Below, piece after piece: positions 24,807-32,579 of a stretch of 36,997 nt of DNA. The notes under the pieces were generated by a model. The model was not told the DNA's origin and made no database searches. It saw nothing but the letters and a program-made list of their open reading frames with translations. The stretch is from the NCBI GenBank assembly GCA_017439675.1, contig JAFSIQ010000047.1:1-36997 (forward strand), given 5' to 3'. Position 1 is the first letter of the stretch. The number at the start of each line of letters is the position of its first letter. This DNA comes from Lachnospiraceae bacterium (GTDB lineage: Bacteria; Bacillota; Clostridia; Lachnospirales; Lachnospiraceae). The translations under genes were made by a program, and so were the position numbers.

Positions 24807-26144
24807 ATGAAGGATAGGGATACAAATTATACGGTTATATATAGGAAAAAAGTGGCGATTATCAATCTTGGGTGCAAGGTGAACAAATATGAATCCGATG
24901 CCATGGCCGAGAAATTGCAGGAGGTTGGAATGACGGTGGTGGAACCGGAGGAGTATGCAGATGTGTATATTGTCAATACTTGTTCTGTCACCAATATGGC
25001 ACAGCGTAAATCCAGACAAATGCTTCGCAGGGCAAAGAAAAATAATCCGGGTGCAGTGGTGATTGCTGCAGGATGCTATGTCAATGCAGAACATGAGGAG
25101 CTCTTGAAAGAAAGCTTTGTAGATGTTTTAGTGGGAAATAACCGCAAAAATGAAATTGCACAGGTAGTGGCAGAGTGTTTTTCCGATGAAGGCGAGCAGG
25201 ATTATTATTTGGATATTAACCAGACCAAGGAATATGAGGAGATGGGGTGTCTGAATGTAGAAGTCATGAACCACCAGCGTGCTTATATTAAAATTCAGGA
25301 TGGTTGTAATCAGTTTTGTTCCTACTGTATTATTCCTTATACAAGAGGAAGGGTACGCAGCAGAAATCCGAAGCAAATTATAGCGGAAATCGAAAAATTA
25401 GCAAGAGATGGCATAAAAGAGTTTGTGTTGACAGGAATTCATATCTCGTCGTATGGCGTGGATTTTGGGGAACAAGGCGTAGAGGTTTCCTTGAAAGACG
25501 CTATTGTGATTCGCAATCTAGGAGATTTATTATACGCAATTGAGCAATTACCTATGGTGGAGAGGATTCGATTGGGTTCTTTAGAACCAAGAATTATTAC
25601 AAAAGCGTTTTTGGAACGAGTGGGAAAAAGCGATAAGCTATGTCCTCATTTTCACCTTTCCTTGCAAAGTGCATGTAATGAAACGTTAAGACGGATGAAT
25701 CGCAAATATACCATTGAAGAGTTTATGGAAAAATGTAATTTGTTGAGGGAATGGTTTGAACAACCGGCAATTACAACAGATGTGATTGTAGGATTCCCAG
25801 GAGAAACGGAGGAAGAGTTTGCCACAACGGTAGCTAATTTGGAAGAATTAAATCTTTATGAGATTCATGTGTTTAAATATTCTGTCCGCTCGGGTACGGT
25901 GGCGCAAAAGATGCCGAATCAGGTTATAGAACAGATAAAAAATGAGCGCAGTGATATTTTGCTTGCTATGACTGCTAGACAAAAGCAAGCGTATGAAGAG
26001 GGGCAACGAGGAAAACAAGCAGAAGTTTTGGTGGAAGAAATGGTGCGAGAGGGTGTGTATACCGGACATACCAAACGCTATATAAAAGTGGAGCTTTCCT
26101 CCGATTATAACGTTGTAAATGAAATTGTTAGGGTGACTCTTTGA
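24807..26144 (+). CDS. mtaB: tRNA t6A37 methylthiotransferase MtaB
   Basis: MtaB is a radical SAM methylthiotransferase that converts t6A to ms2t6A at position 37 of ANN-decoding tRNAs. The product has 445 residues. The N-terminal UPF0004 domain supplies three cluster cysteines (INLGCKVNKYESDAM, VNTCSVTNMAQRKSRQ, AAGCYVNA). The radical SAM CxxxCxxC is DGCNQFCSYCIIPYTRGR (about residues 167-174). A C-terminal TRAM-like domain begins near QAEVLVEEM. The NLGCKVNKYESDAM start identifies MtaB rather than MiaB or RimO. ATG 24807 follows AGGAGATGG. It is divergent from the HPr-like gene; I did not find a clear promoter for it. Confidence 0.95.
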   Translation: MKDRDTNYTVIYRKKVAIINLGCKVNKYESDAMAEKLQEVGMTVVEPEEYADVYIVNTCSVTNMAQRKSRQMLRRAKKNNPGAVVIAAGCYVNAEHEELLKESFVDVLVGNNRKNEIAQVVAECFSDEGEQDYYLDINQTKEYEEMGCLNVEVMNHQRAYIKIQDGCNQFCSYCIIPYTRGRVRSRNPKQIIAEIEKLARDGIKEFVLTGIHISSYGVDFGEQGVEVSLKDAIVIRNLGDLLYAIEQLPMVERIRLGSLEPRIITKAFLERVGKSDKLCPHFHLSLQSACNETLRRMNRKYTIEEFMEKCNLLREWFEQPAITTDVIVGFPGETEEEFATTVANLEELNLYEIHVFKYSVRSGTVAQKMPNQVIEQIKNERSDILLAMTARQKQAYEEGQRGKQAEVLVEEMVREGVYTGHTKRYIKVELSSDYNVVNEIVRVTL

Positions 26145-26217
26145 TTCTATTCTGTCTTGTTTTGTCGGATAAATGGGCTTTGGCTGATAAAATCCGAATA
26201 AGGTAGATAGATACAAC

Positions 26218-26246
26218 TTGCAACTTTTGGAAAAGTATATTATCAT
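26218..26246 (+). promoter_or_regulatory. Promoter for ireB-ruvX block
   Basis: TTGCAA (26218-26223), a 17-nt spacer and TATCAT (26241-26246), 28 nt before the ireB start. The preceding mtaB-ireB gap also holds a weak TCGGAT/ATCCGA stem (26164-26197). Confidence 0.65.
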
Positions 26247-26274
26247 ATAGATATTGAAGTAAGGACGTGATGAT

Positions 26275-26541
26275 ATGAATAACCAGAATACATTTAACAC
26301 ACAATTTGTAGAAGTAGTAAAAGACAACAATTTGCCAGTGACAGAGATTCTTGCAGAAGTTTATACCGCTTTGTCTGAGAAGGGCTACAATCCGGTGAGC
26401 CAGATTGTAGGATATGTTATGAGTGGTGACCCTACTTACATTACAAGCTATAAGAATGCAAGAAGTCTGATTATGAAGGCGGAGCGTGATGAAATTATTG
26501 AAGTTTTGTTGGAAAATTATATCGAGACAAGACTGAAATAG
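26275..26541 (+). CDS. ireB: IreB family regulatory phosphoprotein (UPF0297)
   Basis: The 88-residue protein matches the UPF0297/IreB family along its whole length ([54 protein letters not shown]). In Enterococcus, IreB is phosphorylated on N-terminal threonines by the Ser/Thr kinase IreK and limits cephalosporin resistance. The N terminus here has Thr at residues 6 and 9 (NTFNTQF), so a phosphosite is possible. AAGGA lies 9 nt before the ATG. ireB-ruvX-DUF1292 is one of the most stable gene trios in Firmicutes. ruvX starts 13 nt later. Confidence 0.95.
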   Translation: MNNQNTFNTQFVEVVKDNNLPVTEILAEVYTALSEKGYNPVSQIVGYVMSGDPTYITSYKNARSLIMKAERDEIIEVLLENYIETRLK

Positions 26542-26554
26542 TAGGAGACGAAAG

Positions 26555-26992
26555 ATGCGGATTATGGGACTGGATTATGGTACTAAGACGGTTGGTGTAG
26601 CCATTAGCGATGAGTTGGGAATTACTGCACAACCCATTATGACCATAGAAAGAAAGTCGGAGAATAAGTTGCGAAAGACCTTAGCTAAGATTGAAGAATT
26701 AATCGATGAGTATAAGGTTTCTTTTGTTGTGCTTGGGTATCCGAAGAACATGAATAATACGGTTGGGGAAAGAGCCTTAGCCACAGAAGAATTCAAAGAA
26801 CACATTGAGAGAAGAACTGGATTAGAGGTATATTTACAGGATGAAAGGTTGTCTACAGTAGAATCAGAGCGAATTCTGATGGAAGCGGGGGTACGCAGAG
26901 AACATCGCAAGGAATATGTGGACAAGATGGCAGCAGCTGTGATATTGCAAAGCTATCTGGATGCACATCCGATGCAAAACGAGGGTTGTTGA
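26555..26992 (+). CDS. ruvX: RuvX/YqgF, putative Holliday junction resolvase or pre-16S rRNA nuclease
   Basis: RNase H-fold nuclease of 145 residues. The catalytic acidic residues are visible in [18 protein letters not shown] (first Asp at residue 6), [12 protein letters not shown] and [19 protein letters not shown], followed by a [14 protein letters not shown] helix with the last Asp. Family members are reported to resolve Holliday junctions or to process the 5' end of 16S rRNA; sequence does not decide. It sits between ireB and the DUF1292 gene. The 111-nt spacer after it holds only A-rich sequence and the next ribosome binding site. Confidence 0.95.
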   Translation: MRIMGLDYGTKTVGVAISDELGITAQPIMTIERKSENKLRKTLAKIEELIDEYKVSFVVLGYPKNMNNTVGERALATEEFKEHIERRTGLEVYLQDERLSTVESERILMEAGVRREHRKEYVDKMAAAVILQSYLDAHPMQNEGC

Positions 26993-27103
26993 AACCGCAT
27001 ATGAAGGTGTAGATTTGACAGAAATGCAATCGAAAAACAGAAAATGAAGGAAAATCAGGACAAGGAAAAGTAGGTAAGAAAAAGTTAAGAAAGGAAAAAT
27101 AGA

Positions 27104-27394
27104 ATGGAAGAGTTAGAAACGATTATAATTACATTTGAAGATGATGAAGAAGCAGAGTTTTATGTGTTAGAGCAGACGCAGTTGATGGGAGTGAATTATT
27201 ATTTGGTTGCTCCTGTGGAAGAGATGGAAAATGACGATGAAGAGGGCGAATGCTATATTTTGAAAGAGAATGTAGATGAGAAGGATGAGGAATATGGATT
27301 GTACGAGTTTGTGGAGGATGAAGATGAACTGAATAATCTATTCCCAATTTTTGAAGAGTTATTAGAGGAAAGTGATACGGAGGTAGAATTTTGA
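27104..27394 (+). CDS. DUF1292 family protein, acidic, function unknown
   Basis: The 96-residue, very acidic protein belongs to the DUF1292/YrzB family: TIIITFEDDEEAEFYVLEQT, a YYLVAPVEEMENDDEEGE segment and a Glu/Asp-rich tail. No catalytic motif is known. It consistently follows ireB-ruvX in Firmicutes. AAAGGAAAAATAGA precedes the ATG. Its TGA stop overlaps the TTG start of the RNase J gene in TTGA, which implies translational coupling. Confidence 0.9.
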   Translation: MEELETIIITFEDDEEAEFYVLEQTQLMGVNYYLVAPVEEMENDDEEGECYILKENVDEKDEEYGLYEFVEDEDELNNLFPIFEELLEESDTEVEF

Positions 27395-29097
27395 AAATGA
27401 ATATGAAGAAGGGTGAATCTTTTAAGAACAGACAAAAGATGGAAAAGGCACCGAGTGTTAAGATAATCCCTTTGGGTGGTTTGGAACAGATTGGTATGAA
27501 CATTACTGCCATTGAGTATGATGATACAATTGTGGTAATTGATTGTGGATTGGCGTTTCCTGAGGAAGATATGTTAGGAATTGATTTGGTAATACCAGAC
27601 ATTTCGTATCTGAAAGAAAATGCAGATAAAGTAAAGGGAATTGTGGTGACACATGGTCATGAGGACCATATCGGTGCGATTCCTTATATCGAGAAGGAAT
27701 TGAACATTCCTATTTATGCAACGAAATTAACCGTTGGTTTAATTGATAACAAATTGAGAGAGCATAATTTGTTGAACAATGTGAAGCGCAAAGTGGTAAA
27801 GCACGGACAGACCATTAACCTTGGATGCTTTCGTATTGAGTTTATCCGCTCGAATCATTCGATTGCAGATTCTTCTGGTTTGGCAATTTATACGCCTGCT
27901 GGTATTTTGGTTCACACTGGAGACTTTAAGGTGGATTTTACACCCGTGTTTGGTGAAACTATTGATTTGCAGAGATATGCTGAGCTTGGAAAGAAAGGTG
28001 TTCTTGCGTTGATGGCGGACTCTACTAATGTGGAGAGACCGGGCTTTACACCGAGTGAGAAGACTGTAGGTAGAACCTTTGACACTTTATTTGCGGAGAA
28101 TAAGAATAGCCGATTGATTATTGCGACCTTTGCTTCTAACGTCGATCGTGTACAACAGATTATCAATAGTGCAGATAAGTATGGACGTAAGGTTGTAGTA
28201 GAAGGAAGAAGCATGGTGAATGTTATTAATACAGCTTCTGAGCTTGGATATATCCAGATTCCGGACAATACCTTGATTGGGATAGAGCAGATGAAGAGTT
28301 ATCCAGATGAACAGATTGTATTGATTACCACTGGCAGTCAGGGGGAGAATATGGCAGCATTATCCCGAATTGCTGCAAATATCCACAGTAAAGTAAGTAT
28401 TAAACCAGGTGATACGGTAATCTTTAGTTCTAGTCCGATTCCAGGCAATGAGAAGGCGATTAACAAGGTTATCAACGAGTTGGAAATGAAAGGTGCAAAA
28501 GTAATCTTTCAGGATACACATGTTTCTGGACATGCTTGTCAAGAAGAACTGAAGCTTATCTATGCTCTTACAAAGCCAAAGTATGCGATTCCAGTTCATG
28601 GGGAATACAGACATTTGAAACGTCATGCAGAATTAGCAGTAGAAATGGGAGTTGCTAAAGAAAATGTGGAGATTATGAGCAATGGAACTGTATTGGAGTT
28701 ATCTGTGGATGAAAAGAATGTGGTAGGACACGTGACTTCACAAGGTATTCTTGTGGATGGATTAGGTGTTGGTGATGTTGGTAATATTGTATTACGCGAT
28801 CGTCAACATTTGTCTCAGAACGGTTTGATTATTGTGGTGGTTGCTTTGGAGAAACATAGCAACTTGTTGGTGGCGGGACCAGATATTGTATCTCGTGGTT
28901 TCGTTTATGTGAGGGAATCGGAAGATTTGATGGAGGAGTGCCATGATGTTGTGGAGGACGCACTGAACCATTGCCTTGACCGAAATATTACAGATTGGGG
29001 TAAAATTAAGACCACAATCAAAGATGATTTGGGTGAGTTTTTATGGAAACGTACGAAGCGTAATCCGATGATTTTGCCAATTATCACAGAGGTTTAA
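27391..29097 (+). CDS. rnj: Ribonuclease J
   Basis: RNase J is a metallo-beta-lactamase/beta-CASP ribonuclease with endo- and 5'-3' exo-activity, central to mRNA decay and rRNA maturation in Firmicutes. The product has 568 residues. IIPLGGLEQIGMN, DCGLAFPEEDMLGIDLVIPD and the metal motif THGHEDHIGA (about residues 85-94), HTGDFKVDFTP, the beta-CASP ATFASNVDRVQQI and PVHGEYRHLKRH are all present. The TTG start is 7 nt after GGAGG and overlaps the upstream stop; ATG 27397 is an alternative that would be 13 nt away. The paralogue (J1 or J2) cannot be assigned from this window. Confidence 0.96.
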   Translation: MKMNMKKGESFKNRQKMEKAPSVKIIPLGGLEQIGMNITAIEYDDTIVVIDCGLAFPEEDMLGIDLVIPDISYLKENADKVKGIVVTHGHEDHIGAIPYIEKELNIPIYATKLTVGLIDNKLREHNLLNNVKRKVVKHGQTINLGCFRIEFIRSNHSIADSSGLAIYTPAGILVHTGDFKVDFTPVFGETIDLQRYAELGKKGVLALMADSTNVERPGFTPSEKTVGRTFDTLFAENKNSRLIIATFASNVDRVQQIINSADKYGRKVVVEGRSMVNVINTASELGYIQIPDNTLIGIEQMKSYPDEQIVLITTGSQGENMAALSRIAANIHSKVSIKPGDTVIFSSSPIPGNEKAINKVINELEMKGAKVIFQDTHVSGHACQEELKLIYALTKPKYAIPVHGEYRHLKRHAELAVEMGVAKENVEIMSNGTVLELSVDEKNVVGHVTSQGILVDGLGVGDVGNIVLRDRQHLSQNGLIIVVVALEKHSNLLVAGPDIVSRGFVYVRESEDLMEECHDVVEDALNHCLDRNITDWGKIKTTIKDDLGEFLWKRTKRNPMILPIITEV

Positions 29098-29125
29098 TAG
29101 TTTACAGTCAGAGGAGGGGAAATCC

Positions 29126-29461
29126 TTGGTAACAAATGAAGCAAGAATACTAAATCAAACAATCAAGGATAGTGAAGAATATAACCGTTATCAGCAGGCG
29201 ATGCATAAGGTGAAGGAAAATCAGGAGCTATATCAAGCAATGAATATTTTTCGTAGACGTAATTATGAATTGCAAAGTTATGATGATGGTGTGAATCGTT
29301 ATCAGGAAATTCACAATCTGGCATTAGAGTATGAAAAGGTTTTGCGAAACCCTTTGGTGAATGAGTTTTTGATTGCTGAGCAGATGATTTCAAGAAAGTT
29401 GGAAGAGGTTTATGAGGCAATAGTGGAAGACTTAGAGTTTGATTACAGTTATATGGAGTAA
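29126..29461 (+). CDS. YlbF/YmcA-family protein, possible RNase cofactor
   Basis: The 111-residue, mostly helical protein fits the YlbF/YmcA family (PF06133): NEARILNQTIKDSEEYNRYQ, then helical segments with FLIAEQMISRKLEEVYEAIV. In Bacillus, YlbF, YmcA and YaaT form a complex with an iron-sulfur cluster that assists RNase Y. This homologue has no cysteine, so it is unlikely to bind such a cluster itself. The start is TTG, placed 6 nt after GGAGGGG; no ATG is available in frame nearby. Position directly after RNase J suggests an RNA-decay link, which is inference. Confidence 0.8.
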   Translation: MVTNEARILNQTIKDSEEYNRYQQAMHKVKENQELYQAMNIFRRRNYELQSYDDGVNRYQEIHNLALEYEKVLRNPLVNEFLIAEQMISRKLEEVYEAIVEDLEFDYSYME

Positions 29462-29465
29462 GAAT

Positions 29466-29852
29466 ATGACAGGAGATAAGAGAGGTATTTCGGCTACAAT
29501 ATTTTGGTTTATGTTTCGCATGATGATAAATGCGTTCCTTATTTTGGTATTGGTGGAAGGCTTTACTGGTGGGTATTATTTTTCGTACAAACTGTTTAGT
29601 GATGTGCCGTATGTGGCGACGTCTAAGGAGACGATGAACATTACCATTGAGAGTGGAACAGATGTCAGTACAGTGGGTACTATTTTAGCGGAAAATGGTA
29701 TTGTGGATGGAAAGTATATTTTTATTGCCCGTGCATATATTAGCGGATATCATGATGATATACAAGCAGGGACCTATGTGTTGGGACCTGGAATGTCACC
29801 GAGTGAGATTTGCCAAACAATATGTAATGTACAAAGTGAGGGAGAGACGTGA
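29466..29852 (+). CDS. MltG-like membrane protein without the catalytic domain
   Basis: MltG is a membrane-bound endolytic murein transglycosylase of about 340-390 residues. This product has only 128: one membrane segment (about residues 12-34, MMINAFLILVLVEGFTGGYYF) and the LysM-like subdomain (NITIESGTDVSTVGTILAEN, YIFIARAYISGYHDDIQAG, TYVLGPGMSPSEICQTI). It stops just where the catalytic domain would begin. The next gene overlaps in GTGA, so the missing part is not nearby in another frame. The position before trmR matches yrrL-yrrM in Bacillus. The start at 29466 follows GGAG; a longer form from 29439 lies inside the upstream gene. A glycan-binding or divisome role is possible. Confidence 0.78.
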   Translation: MTGDKRGISATIFWFMFRMMINAFLILVLVEGFTGGYYFSYKLFSDVPYVATSKETMNITIESGTDVSTVGTILAENGIVDGKYIFIARAYISGYHDDIQAGTYVLGPGMSPSEICQTICNVQSEGET

Positions 29853-30493
29853 TTGTAGAGGAAAGAATTACTTCTTTTATCAATTCGATGAATAAGGATG
29901 ATGAAGGGATTGTCGGTATAATCGAACAAGAGGCACGACAACAGGAGGTTCCTATTATTCGGAAAGAGACAAAGGAATGGATGAAAACAATGCTCTGTAT
30001 TAAGAAACCTATGCGCGTGTTAGAGGTTGGAACTGCGGTGGGATACTCGGCTATTTATATGAATCAATATTTGCCAGAAGGAGCGCATATTACAACGATT
30101 GAGAAGTGGGAGCCTAGAATTGAACAGGCGAAGGACAACTTTAGACGTGCTCAGGTAGAAGATAGAATTACCTTATTAGAAGGGGATGCGGCAGATATCT
30201 TGAGGGGACTAGAAGGAAATTTTGATTTCATTTTTATGGATGCTGCAAAAGGGCAATATATTCACTTTCTGCCGGATGTGATTCGGTTGTTGGCAATGGA
30301 TGGAGTGTTGGTGTCTGACAATGTTTTGCAGGATGGCGAAGTGCTTGATTCGAAATATGTGGTCGATAGGCGGAATCGCACCATTCATGGACGGATGCGA
30401 GAGTACCTATATGCCTTGAAGAATCATGAATTGTTGGAAACGTCGATTATTCCGATTGGAGATGGAGTGGCACTATCGGTAAAGTGCAAATGA
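29849..30493 (+). CDS. trmR: O-methyltransferase, likely TrmR (tRNA ho5U34 methyltransferase)
   Basis: The product is a 214-residue class I methyltransferase of the O-methyltransferase 3 family: MRVLEVGTAVGYSAIYMNQ binds SAM, ITTIEKWEPRIEQA follows, and FDFIFMDAAKGQYIHFLPD supplies metal-binding Asp residues, ending SDNVLQDGEVLD and RNRTIHGRMREY. In Bacillus, YrrM (TrmR) methylates 5-hydroxyuridine at tRNA position 34 to 5-methoxyuridine. The gene lies between the MltG-like gene and a U32 family gene exactly as yrrM does, which supports TrmR. The GTG start overlaps the previous stop by four bases, so translation is probably coupled. Confidence 0.85.
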   Translation: MIVEERITSFINSMNKDDEGIVGIIEQEARQQEVPIIRKETKEWMKTMLCIKKPMRVLEVGTAVGYSAIYMNQYLPEGAHITTIEKWEPRIEQAKDNFRRAQVEDRITLLEGDAADILRGLEGNFDFIFMDAAKGQYIHFLPDVIRLLAMDGVLVSDNVLQDGEVLDSKYVVDRRNRTIHGRMREYLYALKNHELLETSIIPIGDGVALSVKCK

Positions 30494-30578
30494 TGATTTA
30501 CAAACAATGGATTATGGGAAAGTAGATGCTAATTTGCTGATGTGATTGATTTTGATAATGTGACGTATGGAGAAAAAT

Positions 30579-31808
30579 ATGAGAAATGTAGAGTTGTTGA
30601 TTCCGGCGGGAAGTTTAGAAGTATTAAAGGTTGCAGTAGATTATGGTGCTGATGCAGTCTATATTGGTGGTGAGTCTTTTGGTTTGCGAGCAAAGGCTCA
30701 CAATTTTTCAATCGAGGATATGAAAGAGGCGGTTGCATATTGTCATGCAAGAGACGTTAAGCTGTATGTAACTGCCAATATTTTTGCACATAATGACGAT
30801 TTACAGGGAGTTGAGGCGTATTTTGAATCATTGAAGCCGATTGGAATCGATGCGCTGATTATATCCGACCCTGCTATCTTTACTATTGCGAAGAGGGTGT
30901 TGCCGGACATGGAACTTCACATTAGCACTCAGGCGAATAACACCAACTATGGGATTTATCGTTTTTGGTATGGATTGGGCGCAAAACGCGTGGTGTCAGC
31001 AAGGGAGTTGTCGTTGAAGGAAATCAAGGAGATTAGGGAACGGATTCCGGAAGATATGGAAATAGAGAGTTTTATTCACGGTGCAATGTGTATTTCTTAT
31101 TCTGGAAGGTGTTTGCTTAGTCATTTTCTTACGGGAAGAGATGCGAACCAAGGTGCATGTACTCATCCTTGTCGTTGGAAGTATAGCGTAGTGGAGGAAA
31201 AACGTCCGGGAGAGTATTTTCCAGTAGAGGAAGATGAACGGGGGACTTACATCTTTAACTCAAAGGATTTGTGCATGATTGAACACGTTCCAGAGATGAT
31301 AGATGCCGGGATAGACAGCTTTAAGATTGAAGGTAGAATGAAGACGGCACTGTATGTTGCTACAGTGGCAAGAACATATCGTAAAGCAATTGATGATTAT
31401 ATGAAATCGCCGGAAATATATTATGATAATCTTCCTTATTATAAAGAAGAAATCGGAAAGTGTACCTATCGCCAGTTTACCACAGGCTTTTATTTTGGAA
31501 AAACAGATTCGGATTCTCAGGTTTATGATAATAATGAGTATGTGAAGGATTACACCTATATTGGTACGGTAGAAGCTGTGGATGATGAAGGTTGTGCACA
31601 TTTTATCCAACGAAATAAGTTTTCGGTGGGAGAAGAGATAGAGGCAATGTGTTTTGATGGGAGCAATCGAATGATTACCGTAAAAACAATTTGGAATGAG
31701 GATTTACAATCAGTGGAAAGTGCACCTCATCCCAAGGAACAATTAAAGGTTGACTTTGGTGTAAAATTAGAAAAAGGAATGGTATTACGCAGAAAGGCTG
31801 CTGAATGA
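30579..31808 (+). CDS. trhP: U32 family protein, likely TrhP (tRNA U34 hydroxylation)
   Basis: U32 family members were annotated as peptidases, but TrhP (YegQ in E. coli, YrrN/YrrO in Bacillus) makes 5-hydroxyuridine at tRNA position 34 using prephenate. The product has 409 residues: ELLIPAGSLEVLKVAVDYGADAVYIGG, the family signature around ESFIHGAMCISYSGRCLLS, and FNSKDLCMIEHVPEMIDAGIDSFKIEGRMK. Four cysteines in CISYSGRC...GACTHPC could bind an iron-sulfur cluster. The start at 30579 follows GGAG; ATG 30567 has no binding site. It lies next to trmR, completing the two-step mo5U34 pathway. Its 3' end overlaps sigK by 24 bp, tail to tail. Confidence 0.87.
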   Translation: MRNVELLIPAGSLEVLKVAVDYGADAVYIGGESFGLRAKAHNFSIEDMKEAVAYCHARDVKLYVTANIFAHNDDLQGVEAYFESLKPIGIDALIISDPAIFTIAKRVLPDMELHISTQANNTNYGIYRFWYGLGAKRVVSARELSLKEIKEIRERIPEDMEIESFIHGAMCISYSGRCLLSHFLTGRDANQGACTHPCRWKYSVVEEKRPGEYFPVEEDERGTYIFNSKDLCMIEHVPEMIDAGIDSFKIEGRMKTALYVATVARTYRKAIDDYMKSPEIYYDNLPYYKEEIGKCTYRQFTTGFYFGKTDSDSQVYDNNEYVKDYTYIGTVEAVDDEGCAHFIQRNKFSVGEEIEAMCFDGSNRMITVKTIWNEDLQSVESAPHPKEQLKVDFGVKLEKGMVLRRKAAE

Positions 31809-32417
31809 TTTTTGTAGCTTGGAGATGGCTTTTTTCTCTATCCGTGATACGTAAGAGCGGGAGATAGCTAATTTATCGGCTATCTCTCTTTGTGTTAAAG
31901 GGGTTGATTGGAATAATCCGTAACGGAGGGTTAGTACTTCATATTCCCGCTGTTCCAAATGGGTCTTTAGAACCTTACATAGATGAGCAATGTCATCTTT
32001 TAGGATGATTTGTTCCGCGATATCTCTATCTTCGTATTCGATAATGTCTAATAGGCTGATTTCATTCCCCTCCTTGTCGGTTCCAATTGGTTCATAAAGG
32101 GATGATTCTCTGGAACATTTACGTTCCTGACGAAGCATCATAAGAATCTCGTTTTCGATACATCGAGAGGCGTATGTGACTAGACGGTTACCTTTGGAAT
32201 CGTCATAGGTGTTGATGGCCTTTATCAGACCGATTGTACCAATGGAAATCAGGTCTTCTACATCTCGGTCGGGAGTATTGTATTTCTTGACGATGTGTGC
32301 AACTAGACGTAGATTGTATTCTACAAGCATGTTTCGTGCTTCAAGGTCTCCGGTTTTGCATTTTTTAATGTAGTAGAATTCCAGTTCTTTTGAAAGTGGT
32401 TGTTTAAATGTCTGCAT
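31785..32417 (-). CDS. sigK: RNA polymerase sigma factor SigK, without pro-sequence
   Basis: SigK drives late mother-cell gene expression in sporulation (coat and cortex genes). The product has 210 residues: PLSKELEFYYIKKCKTGDLE, ARNMLVEYNLRLVAHIVKKY, EDLISIGTIGLIKAIN (region 2), ATYASRCIENEILM-like YASRCIENEILMMLRQ, IGTDKEGNEISLLDI and the region 4 helix-turn-helix LTQREIADKLAISRSYVSRIEKKA. It starts six residues before the Q-PLS motif. An in-frame TAA lies only seven codons upstream, so there is no room for the membrane-inserting pro-peptide found in Bacillus. The reading frame is whole, with no skin-like interruption. It converges on trhP and diverges from pilB. I found no convincing SigE promoter. 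Confidence 0.93.
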   Translation of the reverse strand: MQTFKQPLSKELEFYYIKKCKTGDLEARNMLVEYNLRLVAHIVKKYNTPDRDVEDLISIGTIGLIKAINTYDDSKGNRLVTYASRCIENEILMMLRQERKCSRESSLYEPIGTDKEGNEISLLDIIEYEDRDIAEQIILKDDIAHLCKVLKTHLEQREYEVLTLRYGLFQSTPLTQREIADKLAISRSYVSRIEKKAISKLQKSFSSLSA

Positions 32418-32461
32418 AGGAGTACCCTTAAAGTGTTTTTAATAGTCTATGAAGAAATGAC

Positions 32462-32554
32462 GGAAAAGTGCTTTTCCACAAATTGTTTTATGCAAATAGA
32501 CAAAATTATATAAAAGGTTTTCTTTTTTTTGGTAATGTGATACAATAGTATCAA
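32462..32554. promoter_or_regulatory. sigK-pilB divergent region: pilB extended -10 promoter inside a palindrome
   Basis: TACAAT at 32541-32546, preceded by TGA, is a likely extended -10 for pilB; the -35 position (TTTTCT) is weak. The perfect inverted repeat TGATAC-AATA-GTATCA (32539-32554) overlaps the -10, which suits repressor binding. A second palindrome, GGAAAA-GTGC-TTTTCC, lies at 32462-32477 closer to sigK. The region is AT-rich. Confidence 0.5.
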
Positions 32555-32579
32555 CTAAATTTTATGAGAGGTCTTGCAT

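Noticed and set aside
30579-31808. U32 collagenase-like peptidase
   Set aside because: Family-level annotation is historical; the position next to a trmR-like gene and the cysteine pattern favour TrhP.
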